Positions 24,513 to 33,314 of a DNA stretch of 64,000 nt are shown piece after piece. Within the stretch, counting starts at the first letter, position 1; the number at the start of each line of letters is the position of its first letter. Made by a program: the position numbers and the translations under genes. The DNA comes from Lachnospiraceae bacterium (GTDB lineage: Bacteria > Bacillota > Clostridia > Lachnospirales > Lachnospiraceae). The notes beneath the pieces were generated by a model. The model did no database searches. It was not told the origin of the DNA and worked only from the letters and a program-made list of their open reading frames with translations. The stretch spans positions 1-64,000 of the forward strand of contig JAFPWO010000020.1 of NCBI GenBank assembly GCA_017394885.1. Reading direction: 5' to 3'.

Positions 24513-25952
24513 TCAGCGGTTTTTCCGGATCAGAGCCTTGAAGTAGTCGACGCCGCTCACGAGGCTGGAGGCGTCCAGGTATTCATTCAGGCCGTGCATG
24601 CCCTTCATCTGATCCGGGCCGTACACGATGGGGGCAAAGCGTACGCAGGACGGGCAGATCTGCTGAAAATGCCGAGCGTCGGTGCCGCCGGTCATCACAT
24701 ACGGGATCCGGGGCAGGCCCGGGAAGACCTCATCGATCACCTCTTCCACCAGCCGGTAGGCCGGCGTCTGGATGTCCACCGGCGGCAGGGACGGATACTC
24801 ATCGAGCACCGAAACGTCCAGATCGTATTTTTCGGCCAGCTTCCGAATGGCGGCGTTGCTTTCCTCCTGGTTCTGATGCGGGATGTAGCGCAGGTTCAGG
24901 GTGACCGTCGCTTCCTGCGGCAGCACGTTGCAGCCGTCGGAGCCGCTCTGCATGGTAAAGGCCGTGGTGGTGCGCAGAAGGGCCGCCGCCTGCGGGGAAA
25001 TGGACGGCATGAGTTTCACCAGCAGCGGCTTGAAAAGCCAGAGATTGCCGAACAGAAAGCGCATGTAAAACGGTCCGTAGGGGGCCATCTTCGCGAACAT
25101 TTCCTCTGTCTGCGCATTCATTTTCGACTTCATCGGGCTGTGCTTTTCGATCTCGGCGATGAATTTCGCGAGCCGCACGATCGGCTGGTTCTTCGGCGGA
25201 TAGCTCGAGTGGCCGCCGTTTGAACGCGCGGAGATGATCAGGTTTCCCTGCCCCTTCTCCAGTACGCCGATCATCGCAAAATTCCCCTGCAGGCCCGCCA
25301 TCGGCTCGGTTACGATGGAGCCGCCTTCGTCGTTGACGAGATACGGCGTTACGCCGCGCCGCTTCAGCTCTGCCACAAGCTTCGGGGCGCCGTCGCCGCC
25401 GACTTCTTCGGTATTGGCGGAGGCCAGATACACATCCTGCTCCGGCACGTATCCCTCCGCCAGCAGTTCTTCGGCCGCCTGGAAGAAGGACATGACCGCG
25501 CTTTTATCATCCGCGCTGCCGCGCCCCCAGATCCGGCCGTTTTCGATATCGCCGGAAAACGGTCCATGTTCCCAGACGCCTTCCGCGGGCACCACGTCCT
25601 GATGCCCCATCAGCACGAGCGGCTTCCCGGCGCTTTTGCCCTTCCAGTAAAACAGCAGGCTGCCGTCAATCTCGGTCTTTTCCAGCTTCGCATGAACCAA
25701 AGGGAAAAGCTGCTTTAACAATTCGTGAAAGCCCAGGAACTTGTCCCGGAAGATCTCGCCCTTGGCGGAGACGGTCTCGTACTGCACCATGCGGGACAGC
25801 GTTTCCGCGTACTTTTCTTCCCGCGCCGGATCGCGCGCCGGCTGCCAGGCGGAGGTTTTGGCCGGGGTAAGCAGCGTGCGCAGGAGGGCGATCAGAAGCA
25901 GTACGATCAGCAGCCCAAGCAGTCCCAGGAGAATATACAAAACGATTCTCAT
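24513..25952 (-). CDS. Membrane-anchored M20-family metallopeptidase
   Basis: A 479-residue zinc-dependent amidohydrolase/peptidase. One strongly hydrophobic helix at residues 3-28 should anchor it. The catalytic part has the metal ligands and base in GHQDVVPAEG, GRGSADDKSA and ANTEEVGGDGA, and a later TGGTDARHFQQICPSCVRFAP segment, the pattern of the PM20D1/carboxypeptidase-S subgroup. Substrates would be small peptides or N-acyl amino acids. It is the last gene of a five-gene minus-strand run and follows two membrane proteins that may transport its substrate or product. Confidence 0.88.
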   Translation of the reverse strand: MRIVLYILLGLLGLLIVLLLIALLRTLLTPAKTSAWQPARDPAREEKYAETLSRMVQYETVSAKGEIFRDKFLGFHELLKQLFPLVHAKLEKTEIDGSLLFYWKGKSAGKPLVLMGHQDVVPAEGVWEHGPFSGDIENGRIWGRGSADDKSAVMSFFQAAEELLAEGYVPEQDVYLASANTEEVGGDGAPKLVAELKRRGVTPYLVNDEGGSIVTEPMAGLQGNFAMIGVLEKGQGNLIISARSNGGHSSYPPKNQPIVRLAKFIAEIEKHSPMKSKMNAQTEEMFAKMAPYGPFYMRFLFGNLWLFKPLLVKLMPSISPQAAALLRTTTAFTMQSGSDGCNVLPQEATVTLNLRYIPHQNQEESNAAIRKLAEKYDLDVSVLDEYPSLPPVDIQTPAYRLVEEVIDEVFPGLPRIPYVMTGGTDARHFQQICPSCVRFAPIVYGPDQMKGMHGLNEYLDASSLVSGVDYFKALIRKNR

Positions 25953-25964
25953 AGCGATCTTCCC

Positions 25965-26657
25965 TCAGTCTTTCTGATTCTTTTTCCACAGCAGGAAGGC
26001 AAGGCCGATCGCCAGTGCGCCGGAGGGGATCACCATCATGCTCATGGAGCCGATCAGCGAAGGCACCAGTGAAAAGAGCAGCGTCATGAAGGCAAGCACG
26101 ATGAGCGCGACCGGCCGGTTCATGCGGTAGTATTTGCAGGCCATCGCCCCGAAGAGGGCCGGGACCACGTTATCAAAGGCCGGCCGGATCGTCTCGGACT
26201 GCAGGATGGGCTGCAGCGGGATCATCAGGATCACGCCGGCGGCGAGCACCAGGATCGTTACCAGCGACGAGGTGGCGATGGAAAGCGTGGAAATGATCTC
26301 ATTTTCCGGCGTCCCGCTTTTTACGCCCACGATATCGCGGGCATTGATCGCGCAGGGAACTTTCATATTGATCAGGTTCCCGGTAATAAAAGCCAGATAG
26401 CTGCCGCCCGTGCCGAGCATGGGCACGTAGATGAGATACTCCGCGATCCCGCTGACGAGATACACCAGGCCGACCGCCAGAAACGCCTTCGCGGCGGCGG
26501 AAAGATCCGGCATCACGCCCAGATACAGCCCGATCAGGAAGGGTGCGCCGAGCAGGAGCACCAGGGAAGCTATGGTCACGATGCGGCCGAGACGGTGCGT
26601 GTTTTCGAGATAGCGTCCGTAGATCTCAGAATTCTTTGTGATTTCTTTTCCGTCCAT
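25965..26657 (-). CDS. Polytopic membrane protein, DUF5058 neighbour
   Basis: A 230-residue protein with about six hydrophobic segments. I do not recognise a named family with certainty. The central INMKVPCAINARDIVGVKSGTPENEIISTLSIATSSLVTI stretch between membrane helices looks conserved-loop-like, and several helices contain Gly and Pro. It lies 10 bp after the DUF5058 gene and 12 bp before the M20 peptidase gene, so the three are co-transcribed. I infer that the pair forms a two-component permease serving the peptidase; direct evidence is lacking. Confidence 0.6.
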   Translation of the reverse strand: MDGKEITKNSEIYGRYLENTHRLGRIVTIASLVLLLGAPFLIGLYLGVMPDLSAAAKAFLAVGLVYLVSGIAEYLIYVPMLGTGGSYLAFITGNLINMKVPCAINARDIVGVKSGTPENEIISTLSIATSSLVTILVLAAGVILMIPLQPILQSETIRPAFDNVVPALFGAMACKYYRMNRPVALIVLAFMTLLFSLVPSLIGSMSMMVIPSGALAIGLAFLLWKKNQKD

Positions 26658-26667
26658 TCCGCGCCTC

Positions 26668-27447
26668 CTACATCATCTTCCCTAAAAAGATAGCGGCGAT
26701 CATCGCGACCAGCATGCTGCCGGCCACGGAGAAGCTGTCGACCCAGTCGGCCCCGTTCTTCTCTTTGATCCGGATAAAGACCGCCATGGCCATGGCCGAA
26801 ACCGCGGCGACGGCCAGGGAAAGGGCACTTCCTTTAAAAGTAAAGAATCCTTCTCCGCTGACGATCGTCCCGATATATCCCGCGATATAAGCCGAGACCA
26901 GCCCGATAAACATGGCGGTCATGGCCGGGTCGCCGAAGTCCTTGAGACTCTTCTTTTTGACAGAGCTGCCGTCTTTTTTCGGCGCGGCCGGCAAAGCCAG
27001 GCGCGTCGAATAGCGCTTGCCGTTGATCAGCATCAGCACCATGCCCCAGATGATGCAGAAACTCATGAGCAGCGCGATGGTGGTAAATGCCTGCGTGGTC
27101 ATGGTGGCGGCGGAGAGCTGCCCGGCGCCGACTGCCTCGGAGGCCGCCTGTGCGACCTGGGTCTCGTAGTGCAGCGCACCGATCACGGAAAGCCTCAGCC
27201 ACGGCCAGGGCGTTCCCAGGCTCCCGGAAAGCGCGATGACGCCCAGCAGGATACCGATACTCGGCAGGACCGCAAAGGTCGCGCTGGCCGTGATGACCCG
27301 GCGCATCTTGCTGACATCAATGCCGAGCGCTTTGCCGGCTTTATAGGCGCGCACGGCAAAGATCAGGCAGACTGCGGCGACAAAAACGATAATGCCGCCG
27401 CAGATCAGATACAGAACAGGGCTGTTCAGTTTCGACAGAATCTCCAT
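26668..27447 (-). CDS. DUF5058-family membrane protein
   Basis: A 259-residue membrane protein of about seven hydrophobic helices. The start is set at MEILSKLNSPVLYLICGG because AAAGGAG lies upstream at proper spacing; an earlier ATG overlaps this site. The ITASATFAVLPSIGILLGVIALSGSLGTPWPWLRLSVIGALHYE region matches my memory of DUF5058 proteins, whose function is unknown. The 17-bp gap to the VanZ-like gene and 10 bp to the next membrane gene place it in the polA-led operon. Confidence 0.72.
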   Translation of the reverse strand: MEILSKLNSPVLYLICGGIIVFVAAVCLIFAVRAYKAGKALGIDVSKMRRVITASATFAVLPSIGILLGVIALSGSLGTPWPWLRLSVIGALHYETQVAQAASEAVGAGQLSAATMTTQAFTTIALLMSFCIIWGMVLMLINGKRYSTRLALPAAPKKDGSSVKKKSLKDFGDPAMTAMFIGLVSAYIAGYIGTIVSGEGFFTFKGSALSLAVAAVSAMAMAVFIRIKEKNGADWVDSFSVAGSMLVAMIAAIFLGKMM

Positions 27448-27464
27448 AAAAAACTCCTTTCGGA

Positions 27465-27911
27465 TCATCCTGTTTTATCTTTCCGGCGCGCTGCCCACAG
27501 CAGCGCGGCCGCCATCAGTACTCCGCAAAAATCAATGAAAACGTCCCGCAGTTCCCCGCTGCGGCCTTCTACCCCCAGCTGGATCGCTTCGTCGCAGGCG
27601 GCGATGATGAGCCCCGCCGCGGCCGGCGCCCAGAAGGGAAAGCGCGGCGACCGTTTCGGAGGCTGCGAAAGCGCGCGCAGGCAGCGGGCCGTCAGGACAA
27701 AGAGAACGCCAAGGACGAAAAACTCAAAAAAGTGCCCGGCCTTGCGGATCAGGAACATGGTCAGGGAAGGGAAAAACTTTTGAAGAAGCGCAAGCAAAGC
27801 CCCGCTTTCCTGCGCGGATATTTCCGCTGTCTGCAGGGAATGCAGGAAAATGAAAGCGATCCACAGCAGGTCCGCGGCCAGCAGCCATTTCAGTTTTGTC
27901 TGCGGTCTCAT
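27465..27911 (-). CDS. VanZ-like family membrane protein
   Basis: A 148-residue protein with four predicted helices. Matches to the VanZ-like family are the N-terminal IAFIFLHSLQT, the KAGHFFEFFVLGVLF helix and ACDEAIQLGVEGRSGELRDVFIDFCGVL. Members are widespread in Bacillota and only VanZ itself is linked to teicoplanin tolerance. It lies 18 bp after polA. Confidence 0.85.
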   Translation of the reverse strand: MRPQTKLKWLLAADLLWIAFIFLHSLQTAEISAQESGALLALLQKFFPSLTMFLIRKAGHFFEFFVLGVLFVLTARCLRALSQPPKRSPRFPFWAPAAAGLIIAACDEAIQLGVEGRSGELRDVFIDFCGVLMAAALLWAARRKDKTG

Positions 27912-27929
27912 GTGCGCAGCCTCCCTGCC

Positions 27930-30500
27930 TTAATGGGCTTCCAGCCAGTTCTTTCCTGTCTTGCACTCGGTGATCAGCGGAACGGAATAGCGCACGCAGC
28001 CTTCCATTTCTTTCTGCAGCAGATCTCCGGCTGCCTCGACTTCTTCCTCAGGGGATTCGAGGATCAGCTCGTCGTGCACGGTGAGGATCAGGCGGCTGCG
28101 GAACCCTTCTTCGCGCAGGCGGTTCCAGACCCGGACCATGGCCAGTTTGATGACGTCCGCCGCGGTCCCCTGGATCGGGGTATTGCGCGCCATGCGCTCC
28201 CCGGCGCTGCGCAGATTGAAATTGGAGCTGCGAAGCTCCGGCAGCGCGCGGCGGCGTCCGAAAAGCGTGGTCGTATATCCTTTTTCCCGGGCCTCCTCGA
28301 TGACGTGCTTCATATAGCCGTCCACGGAGGGGAAGGCGGCCAGATAGTTGTCCAGAAATTCTTTGGCTTCCGGAATGCTCACATTCAGGTCATTGCTGAG
28401 AGAGAAGGCGCCTTTTCCGTACATGATGCCGAAATTTACGGCTTTGGCGCCCGAGCGCTGGGCAGGGGTGACCAGGATCTCGGGGATCCGGTAAATGCGT
28501 GCCGCCGTGGCGCGGTGGATATCCTCCCCGGCCATAAAGGCAGCCTGCATATTCTGATCCCCCGCGGCGTGGGCGAGGATGCGCAGCTCGATCTGGCTGT
28601 AGTCCGCGTCCACCAGCACATGCCCCGGCGCCGCAATAAAGTAGGCGCGCAGCCGGCTGCCCAGCTCCGTACGGATGGGAATGTTCTGCAGATTCGGCTC
28701 GTCGCTGGAGAGCCGCCCGGTCCGGGCTTCGGTCTGGTTGAAGCGGCTGTGGATGCGGCCGTCCGGGCCGACCGCCGCAAGCAGGCCGTCCACATAGGTG
28801 CTCTTCAGCTTCTGGTACGTGCGGTATTTCAGAATATCGTCGATAATGGGGGCTTCTTCGCGCAGCTCTTCCAGCGTGGCGGCGTCGGTCGCCCAGCCGG
28901 TCTTGGTCTTGCGGCCGTGGCGGAGCCCCATCTTTTCAAAAAGGATAGTCCCCAGCTGTTTGGGACTATTCGGGTTGAAGACTTCCCCGGCCTTCTCAAA
29001 GATTCGGGCCTGGGCGTCTTCCGCCATCCGGCTCAGTTCTTCCCCGAAGGCGCGGATCCCGTCCTGATCCACCAGGACGCCGACGTGGCTCATATCCGCC
29101 AGCACCAGGGCCAGCGGGAATTCGATAGTTTCGTATAATTCTTCCTGTTCCTGCTCGGTCAGTCCCTTCTTCAGGCGGGCAAACAGATCCGCGGCCGCGC
29201 CGGCTTCGGGAACCTCCGCGCAGGTAAAGGCCGGCTCCGCCTGATAGGAAGCGATCAGTTCCGGAATTTCGTAGTGATTGGCTTCGGCATGCAGCAGATA
29301 GGCAGCGAGCTTCCCGTCCCAGGCAATGGCTTTTCCTTCGCCGCCTTCGGAAAGGGCCAGCGCATAGAGCGGCGCGCTGTCGAAGACTTCCAGCCGCACG
29401 CCGTCCCGGTCCAGCAGCCGGAGGAGCCCTGCTTTATCCGGCAGGCAGACGCAGCTTCCCTGAACGGCGGCCCAGCCGCTGCCGTCTTCCGGCTGGCTCT
29501 TTTTGCTCTTCCCGCTTTCCCGCGGGATGAGCAGCCAGGTCCCTTCCGGATTTTCCGGAAGCGGAGAGGGCGTGATGACCGGCAGTTCTTTCTTATCGGC
29601 TGTTTTGCGGCTGCCGCCGGCCGCCGCTTTTTCCCGGAGCCCCAGTTTTTCGATCAGCCGCAGCATCTCAAGATCCTGCATCTGCGCGATCGCGGCGTCC
29701 GGGTCGCCGAAGCCCACGGCATAGGCGCCGGCTTCGGTCTCGATCGGCGCATCGGTCCGGATGGTCCCCAGCGTGCGGCTTAAGTACGCCGTTTCTTTAT
29801 CGTGGATCAGGTTTTCCCGCTGTTTGGGCTTGATGAACGGGTCGTCCAGATGTTCGTAGACGCCGTCCAGATCGTCAAAGCGCTGCACCAGGGCCAGCGC
29901 CGTCTTTTCGCCGATGCCCTTCACGCCGGGGATATTGTCGCTGGTATCGCCCATCAGGCTTTTGACCTCGATGAGCTGCGGCGGGCGCAGTCCGTACTGC
30001 TCCGCGACGGCTGCCTCGTCCATCCATTTCGTCGCGCTGCGGCCCATGACGGTCGAGGCCAAAAGCACGGTGGTGGACGGGGAGATGAGCTGCAGGCTGT
30101 CGCGGTCGCCGGTCGCGAGGAAGCAGGTATCGCCCCGCTCCGCGCAGGCGCGGGCCAGCGTCCCTAAAATATCATCCGCTTCCCAGCCCTCGCAGCTTAC
30201 GAGCTGATAGCCGAGCTTGGCCAGCAGTTCTTTCAGAATCGGCATCTGCTGGGCCAGCTCCTCCGGCATGCCGTGGCGCGTGGCCTTATAGCCGTCAAAC
30301 ATCTGATGGCGGAAGGTCGGGGCCTTGAGGTCGAAAGCGACGGCGACCTCGTCCGGCTCCGTCTCTTTAAGGAGCGAGAGCAGTATATTGAAAAAGCCGA
30401 CGATCGCATTCGTGTAGCGGCCGTCTTTGGTCGTTAAAAGTTTGATCCCGTAGAAGGCGCGGTTGGCAATACTGTTGCCGTCAAGTACCAATAATCGCAT
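27930..30500 (-). CDS. polA: DNA polymerase I
   Basis: An 856-residue family-A polymerase for Okazaki fragment maturation and repair. The 5'-3' exonuclease domain covers residues 1 to about 290 (LVLDGNSIANRAFYGI, EADDILGTLAR, GDRDSLQLI, MGDTSDNIPGVKGIGEKTA). The polymerase motifs are DADYSQIELRILAH (A), RSGAKAVNFGIMYG (B) and LTVHDELILE (C). The middle region lacks the DxE metal-binding motif of a 3'-5' exonuclease, so proofreading is predicted to be absent, as in other Bacillota Pol I enzymes. It has its own promoter and heads the operon. Confidence 0.97.
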   Translation of the reverse strand: MRLLVLDGNSIANRAFYGIKLLTTKDGRYTNAIVGFFNILLSLLKETEPDEVAVAFDLKAPTFRHQMFDGYKATRHGMPEELAQQMPILKELLAKLGYQLVSCEGWEADDILGTLARACAERGDTCFLATGDRDSLQLISPSTTVLLASTVMGRSATKWMDEAAVAEQYGLRPPQLIEVKSLMGDTSDNIPGVKGIGEKTALALVQRFDDLDGVYEHLDDPFIKPKQRENLIHDKETAYLSRTLGTIRTDAPIETEAGAYAVGFGDPDAAIAQMQDLEMLRLIEKLGLREKAAAGGSRKTADKKELPVITPSPLPENPEGTWLLIPRESGKSKKSQPEDGSGWAAVQGSCVCLPDKAGLLRLLDRDGVRLEVFDSAPLYALALSEGGEGKAIAWDGKLAAYLLHAEANHYEIPELIASYQAEPAFTCAEVPEAGAAADLFARLKKGLTEQEQEELYETIEFPLALVLADMSHVGVLVDQDGIRAFGEELSRMAEDAQARIFEKAGEVFNPNSPKQLGTILFEKMGLRHGRKTKTGWATDAATLEELREEAPIIDDILKYRTYQKLKSTYVDGLLAAVGPDGRIHSRFNQTEARTGRLSSDEPNLQNIPIRTELGSRLRAYFIAAPGHVLVDADYSQIELRILAHAAGDQNMQAAFMAGEDIHRATAARIYRIPEILVTPAQRSGAKAVNFGIMYGKGAFSLSNDLNVSIPEAKEFLDNYLAAFPSVDGYMKHVIEEAREKGYTTTLFGRRRALPELRSSNFNLRSAGERMARNTPIQGTAADVIKLAMVRVWNRLREEGFRSRLILTVHDELILESPEEEVEAAGDLLQKEMEGCVRYSVPLITECKTGKNWLEAH

Positions 30501-30527
30501 AGAAAAACCTCCGTTGAAGCTGCTTCT

Positions 30528-30556
30528 ATCATAAGCATTTTCGGCGGAGTTTTCAA
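30528..30556 (-). promoter_or_regulatory. Promoter of polA
   Basis: On the minus strand, TTGAAA and TATGAT are separated by 17 bp, with the -10 box 28 bp upstream of the polA start codon. Confidence 0.72.
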
Positions 30557-30572
30557 GTGCGCCGCCCGGCTT

Positions 30573-32126
30573 TCAGAAGAGTTCTTCAGCCGGACGCAGG
30601 CCGGTTTCGGTCAGCTCATAGAGCGTGGTGCAGACCTCCCGCAGGAATTTGCGGTCGTGCGAGATGCTGATGATGCAGCCGGGAAATTCGGCGAAGCGGC
30701 TGCGGATGACCGGGCCGGAGAGCGGCGAAAGATTCCGTGTGGGCTCATCGAGCAGCAGGATGTTGGCTTCGGAAATGCTGAGCTTTAACAGCAGGACCTT
30801 CGCTTTCTGCCCGCCGGAAAGATCCGTTAGGGGATGCTCGCATTCCTCCCGGGTGAAGCGGAGCGCGCCGAGCCAGCTGCGGATGCGGGTCGCCTCCGAA
30901 AGGTCCCCGCTTTCGCAGAGGAAATCCACCGCGGTAAGATGAGGCGGCAGCTCTTCCTCGTAGTTTTGCGGCATGTACAGCGCGCGAAGGTCTGTCCGCG
31001 GCAGGAGAATCTCAGCCAGCTCCCGCAGGAGCGTCGTCTTCCCCACGCCGTTTCTGCCGATGATCCCGATCTTTTCCGGCCCGCGCACGCGCAGAAACAC
31101 ATCTTTGGCCAGAACGCGGCTCCCATCCCGGCTGAGCAGGGCGCTCTGCGCATATTCGATCACGGTCTTGCCGGCCGGGACCTGCCGCACCGCCCCGTCC
31201 AGCCGCAGGTAGATCGGCTCCTCCTCTTCGGGAAATTCGGTCATATCTTCATCTTCCCGGGCAAAGCGCTTCTCCAGCGACTTGACCGCATGCATCTTTT
31301 TCTTGGCCAGGCGGCCGAGGGAATCATGCATCTCATGGGAGGTACTGTTCAAATTGGCGTCCACTTTCTGATAGATCCGCCGGAATTTCTCATCGCGGAT
31401 CTGCTTCTGGCGGCGGTCATCCGCGGCGTTCTGCGCCTGATGGGCAAAGTCCGCAGCGCGGCGGCTTAAGTACTCCCGGTAGGAGAGCCGGGCGACCGTA
31501 TGGCGGGGCACGCTTTTCTTGCGGAGCTGCTCCAGATGAATGACCATGGTGGCGCAGCGCTCGATCAGCGTCTCATCGTGGGAGATGAAAAGTACCGGCC
31601 CGGGGAATTTCTGAATGTATTCTTCCAGGACCCTCAGGGTATCCAGGTCCAGGTCGTTGGAAGGCTCGTCCAGCAGCAGAAGCGTCGGCTCGTGAAGCTG
31701 CAGCCGAAGGAGCTCCGCTTTGACGCGCTCCCCGCCGGACAGCGAGCCCACGGTTTGCTCCCGGAAGCAGAAATCCGCTTCCAGCCCGAGGGCGGCCGCC
31801 GCCTTTTTCAGCGTTCCGGGCGAGATCTCCCAGAATGCCGGATCGTTTGTAAAGAACTCGGATACGCGCAGGTTTTTCTCTGCGGGACTTAAGTCCTGCG
31901 GCAGATACCCGGGCCGCTCCCGGTTCAGAATGATCGTCCCCTCCGCGTCGGCATAGTCCTGAATGAGCGCCGGATCGCAGATCCATTTTAAGAGCGTGGA
32001 CTTGCCGTCGCCTTCCTCCCCGATCAGCACGGCTTTGTCGCCGGGGTTTAAGGTCAGGGAGAAATCCTTCAGCAGGACGCGGAGATCCCGGCGGTGCGTG
32101 ATGGTCAGATTCTGTATTTGCAGCAT
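30573..32126 (-). CDS. ABC-F family ATPase (ribosome-associated, possibly antibiotic-protective)
   Basis: A 517-residue protein with two ABC domains and no membrane segment. Walker A motifs are GEEGDGKST and GRNGVGKTT, signatures LSGGERVKAEL and LSGGQKAKVLL, and Walker B motifs LLLLDEPSNDLD and ILLLDEPTRNLS. A charged linker of about 75 residues lies between the domains, from roughly RRAADFAHQAQ to KRFAREDE. ABC-F proteins act on the ribosome and some confer resistance to lincosamides, streptogramins, pleuromutilins or macrolides. The start is set at MLQIQNLTITHRR, with GGGAGG upstream. An earlier in-frame ATG would translate the leader. A uORF-terminator leader supports drug-inducible control. 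Confidence 0.9.
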   Translation of the reverse strand: MLQIQNLTITHRRDLRVLLKDFSLTLNPGDKAVLIGEEGDGKSTLLKWICDPALIQDYADAEGTIILNRERPGYLPQDLSPAEKNLRVSEFFTNDPAFWEISPGTLKKAAAALGLEADFCFREQTVGSLSGGERVKAELLRLQLHEPTLLLLDEPSNDLDLDTLRVLEEYIQKFPGPVLFISHDETLIERCATMVIHLEQLRKKSVPRHTVARLSYREYLSRRAADFAHQAQNAADDRRQKQIRDEKFRRIYQKVDANLNSTSHEMHDSLGRLAKKKMHAVKSLEKRFAREDEDMTEFPEEEEPIYLRLDGAVRQVPAGKTVIEYAQSALLSRDGSRVLAKDVFLRVRGPEKIGIIGRNGVGKTTLLRELAEILLPRTDLRALYMPQNYEEELPPHLTAVDFLCESGDLSEATRIRSWLGALRFTREECEHPLTDLSGGQKAKVLLLKLSISEANILLLDEPTRNLSPLSGPVIRSRFAEFPGCIISISHDRKFLREVCTTLYELTETGLRPAEELF

Positions 32127-32143
32127 AGATGCCTCCCGATAAT

Positions 32144-32174
32144 AAAAAAACTGCTTTTGCCTGCGCAAAAACAG
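32144..32174 (-). terminator. Leader terminator (attenuator) upstream of the ABC-F gene
   Basis: CTGTTTTTGC pairs with GCAAAAGCAG (one G-U pair) around a 4-nt loop, followed by seven U residues. It ends just before the gene's ribosome binding site, so the gene is reached only by read-through. Confidence 0.88.
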
Positions 32175-32281
32175 ATCACGCGAAAGAGCCCGGGAGACCG
32201 GACAGCTCAGGATGATCGGATCTGGCACAGACAAACAAGGGACCTTCCGTCCCGGATCATAAAGTCTGTTGTCAAATCGAA

Positions 32282-32296
32282 TCATCTGATCGTCAT
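32282..32296 (-). CDS. Four-codon leader uORF (MTIR)
   Basis: ATG ACG ATC AGA TGA has a strong GGAGGT site upstream. It is placed between the promoter and the leader terminator. An out-of-frame second ATG overlaps its end and runs on through the leader. Very short uORFs of this kind occur in attenuators of resistance ABC-F genes, where drug-stalled ribosomes prevent termination. Confidence 0.6.
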   Translation of the reverse strand: MTIR

Positions 32297-32321
32297 TCCG
32301 CACCTCCGTGGATTTGTCTCC

Positions 32322-32350
32322 TTTATAGCACGCCGGACTGAGTCTGTCAA
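32322..32350 (-). promoter_or_regulatory. Promoter of the ABC-F leader
   Basis: On the minus strand, TTGACA and TATAAA are separated by 17 bp. The leader is about 190 nt long before the ABC-F start codon. Confidence 0.85.
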
Positions 32351-32435
32351 TCTCTTCGCAGCGGACAGCCTGCTTCCGGAGCCGCAAAAACAGAATTTTC
32401 TTCCGGGAAAACGAAGGAATAAAACGCCTGTTCTC

Positions 32436-32465
32436 TTGTACTTCCCGGGAGCACTGTGCTATAAT
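32436..32465 (+). promoter_or_regulatory. Promoter of the RDD gene and downstream ABC operon
   Basis: TTGTAC and a perfect TATAAT are separated by 18 bp, diverging from the ABC-F promoter. The -10 box is 63 bp upstream of the RDD start codon. Confidence 0.72.
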
Positions 32466-32528
32466 CACAGCAAATCATCTGCCACATCCGGGGCAGAGCG
32501 TTTTTCATACGGAAAGGCGAGGGGAAAG

Positions 32529-33290
32529 ATGGATCTCGGGCTTCAAAGAGCGAACGGCTGGAAGAGGATCTCCGCATTCCTGCTGGATGCCATGCTGCTG
32601 GTCATGCTGGCGGTCGGCGTCGGCAGTCTGATTTCCGCGCTGATCGGCTACGACGGACTGAGCAGCCAGCTGACGGACATCTACGCCCGCTATGAAAAAG
32701 AATACGATACGAGCTTTAACTATTCCGAGGAGGATTACGGAAATCTCTCCGAAGAAGCCAGGGCCCGCTACGACGCCGCTTATCAGGCGCTGATCCAGGA
32801 CACGGAAGCGATCACCCTTTACAGGAAGGTGGTTGCCATGAGCTTTTTACTGGTCTGCCTCAGCCTGCTGGCGGCGTTTTTAGTACTGGAATTTGCCGTC
32901 CCGCTTCTCTTAAAACAGGGACGGACGCTGGGGAAACGTGTTTTCGGGCTGGCGGTCATGCGGGAAGATATGGTGGCAGTCAGCGGGCCGGTGCTCTTTA
33001 TCCGGACCGTGCTCGGAAAGTATTCGCTGGAAACGATGATCCCGGTGGCGGTATTCCTGATGCTCTACTTCAATATGATCGGCCTGCTGGGCGGGGTCCT
33101 GCTTTTATCCCTGCTGGTCATGCAGATCGTGGTTTTTGCCACCTCCCATACCGGGGCCCTGCTGCATGATAAGCTGGCCGGCACGGTCGTGGTGGATATG
33201 GCAACGCAGCGGATCTTCGATACGAAAGAAGAGATGCTGGACGCAAAAAAAGAAGCGGCGGCCGAACAGGCGAAGCGCGCTGAATGGTGA
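32529..33290 (+). CDS. RDD-family membrane protein
   Basis: A 253-residue protein with about four hydrophobic segments. The start is the ATG of MDLGLQRANGWKRISAFLLDAMLLVML, with a purine-rich GAGGGGA site. RISAFLLDAMLL is the RDD motif region (Arg then Asp in the first helix), and GRTLGKRVFGLAVMR is the second family mark. Function of RDD proteins is generally unknown; some act as ion antiporters. It lies 24 bp ahead of the ABC ATPase gene, so it is probably co-transcribed with the importer and may be an accessory. Confidence 0.85.
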   Translation: MDLGLQRANGWKRISAFLLDAMLLVMLAVGVGSLISALIGYDGLSSQLTDIYARYEKEYDTSFNYSEEDYGNLSEEARARYDAAYQALIQDTEAITLYRKVVAMSFLLVCLSLLAAFLVLEFAVPLLLKQGRTLGKRVFGLAVMREDMVAVSGPVLFIRTVLGKYSLETMIPVAVFLMLYFNMIGLLGGVLLLSLLVMQIVVFATSHTGALLHDKLAGTVVVDMATQRIFDTKEEMLDAKKEAAAEQAKRAEW

Positions 33291-33314
33291 TAAAGAAGAA
33301 AGGGAAGAAAACGT

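Noticed and set aside
27732..29138. Long plus-strand open frame across polA
   Set aside because: Antisense to the polymerase domain of polA. The frame is kept open by codon bias.
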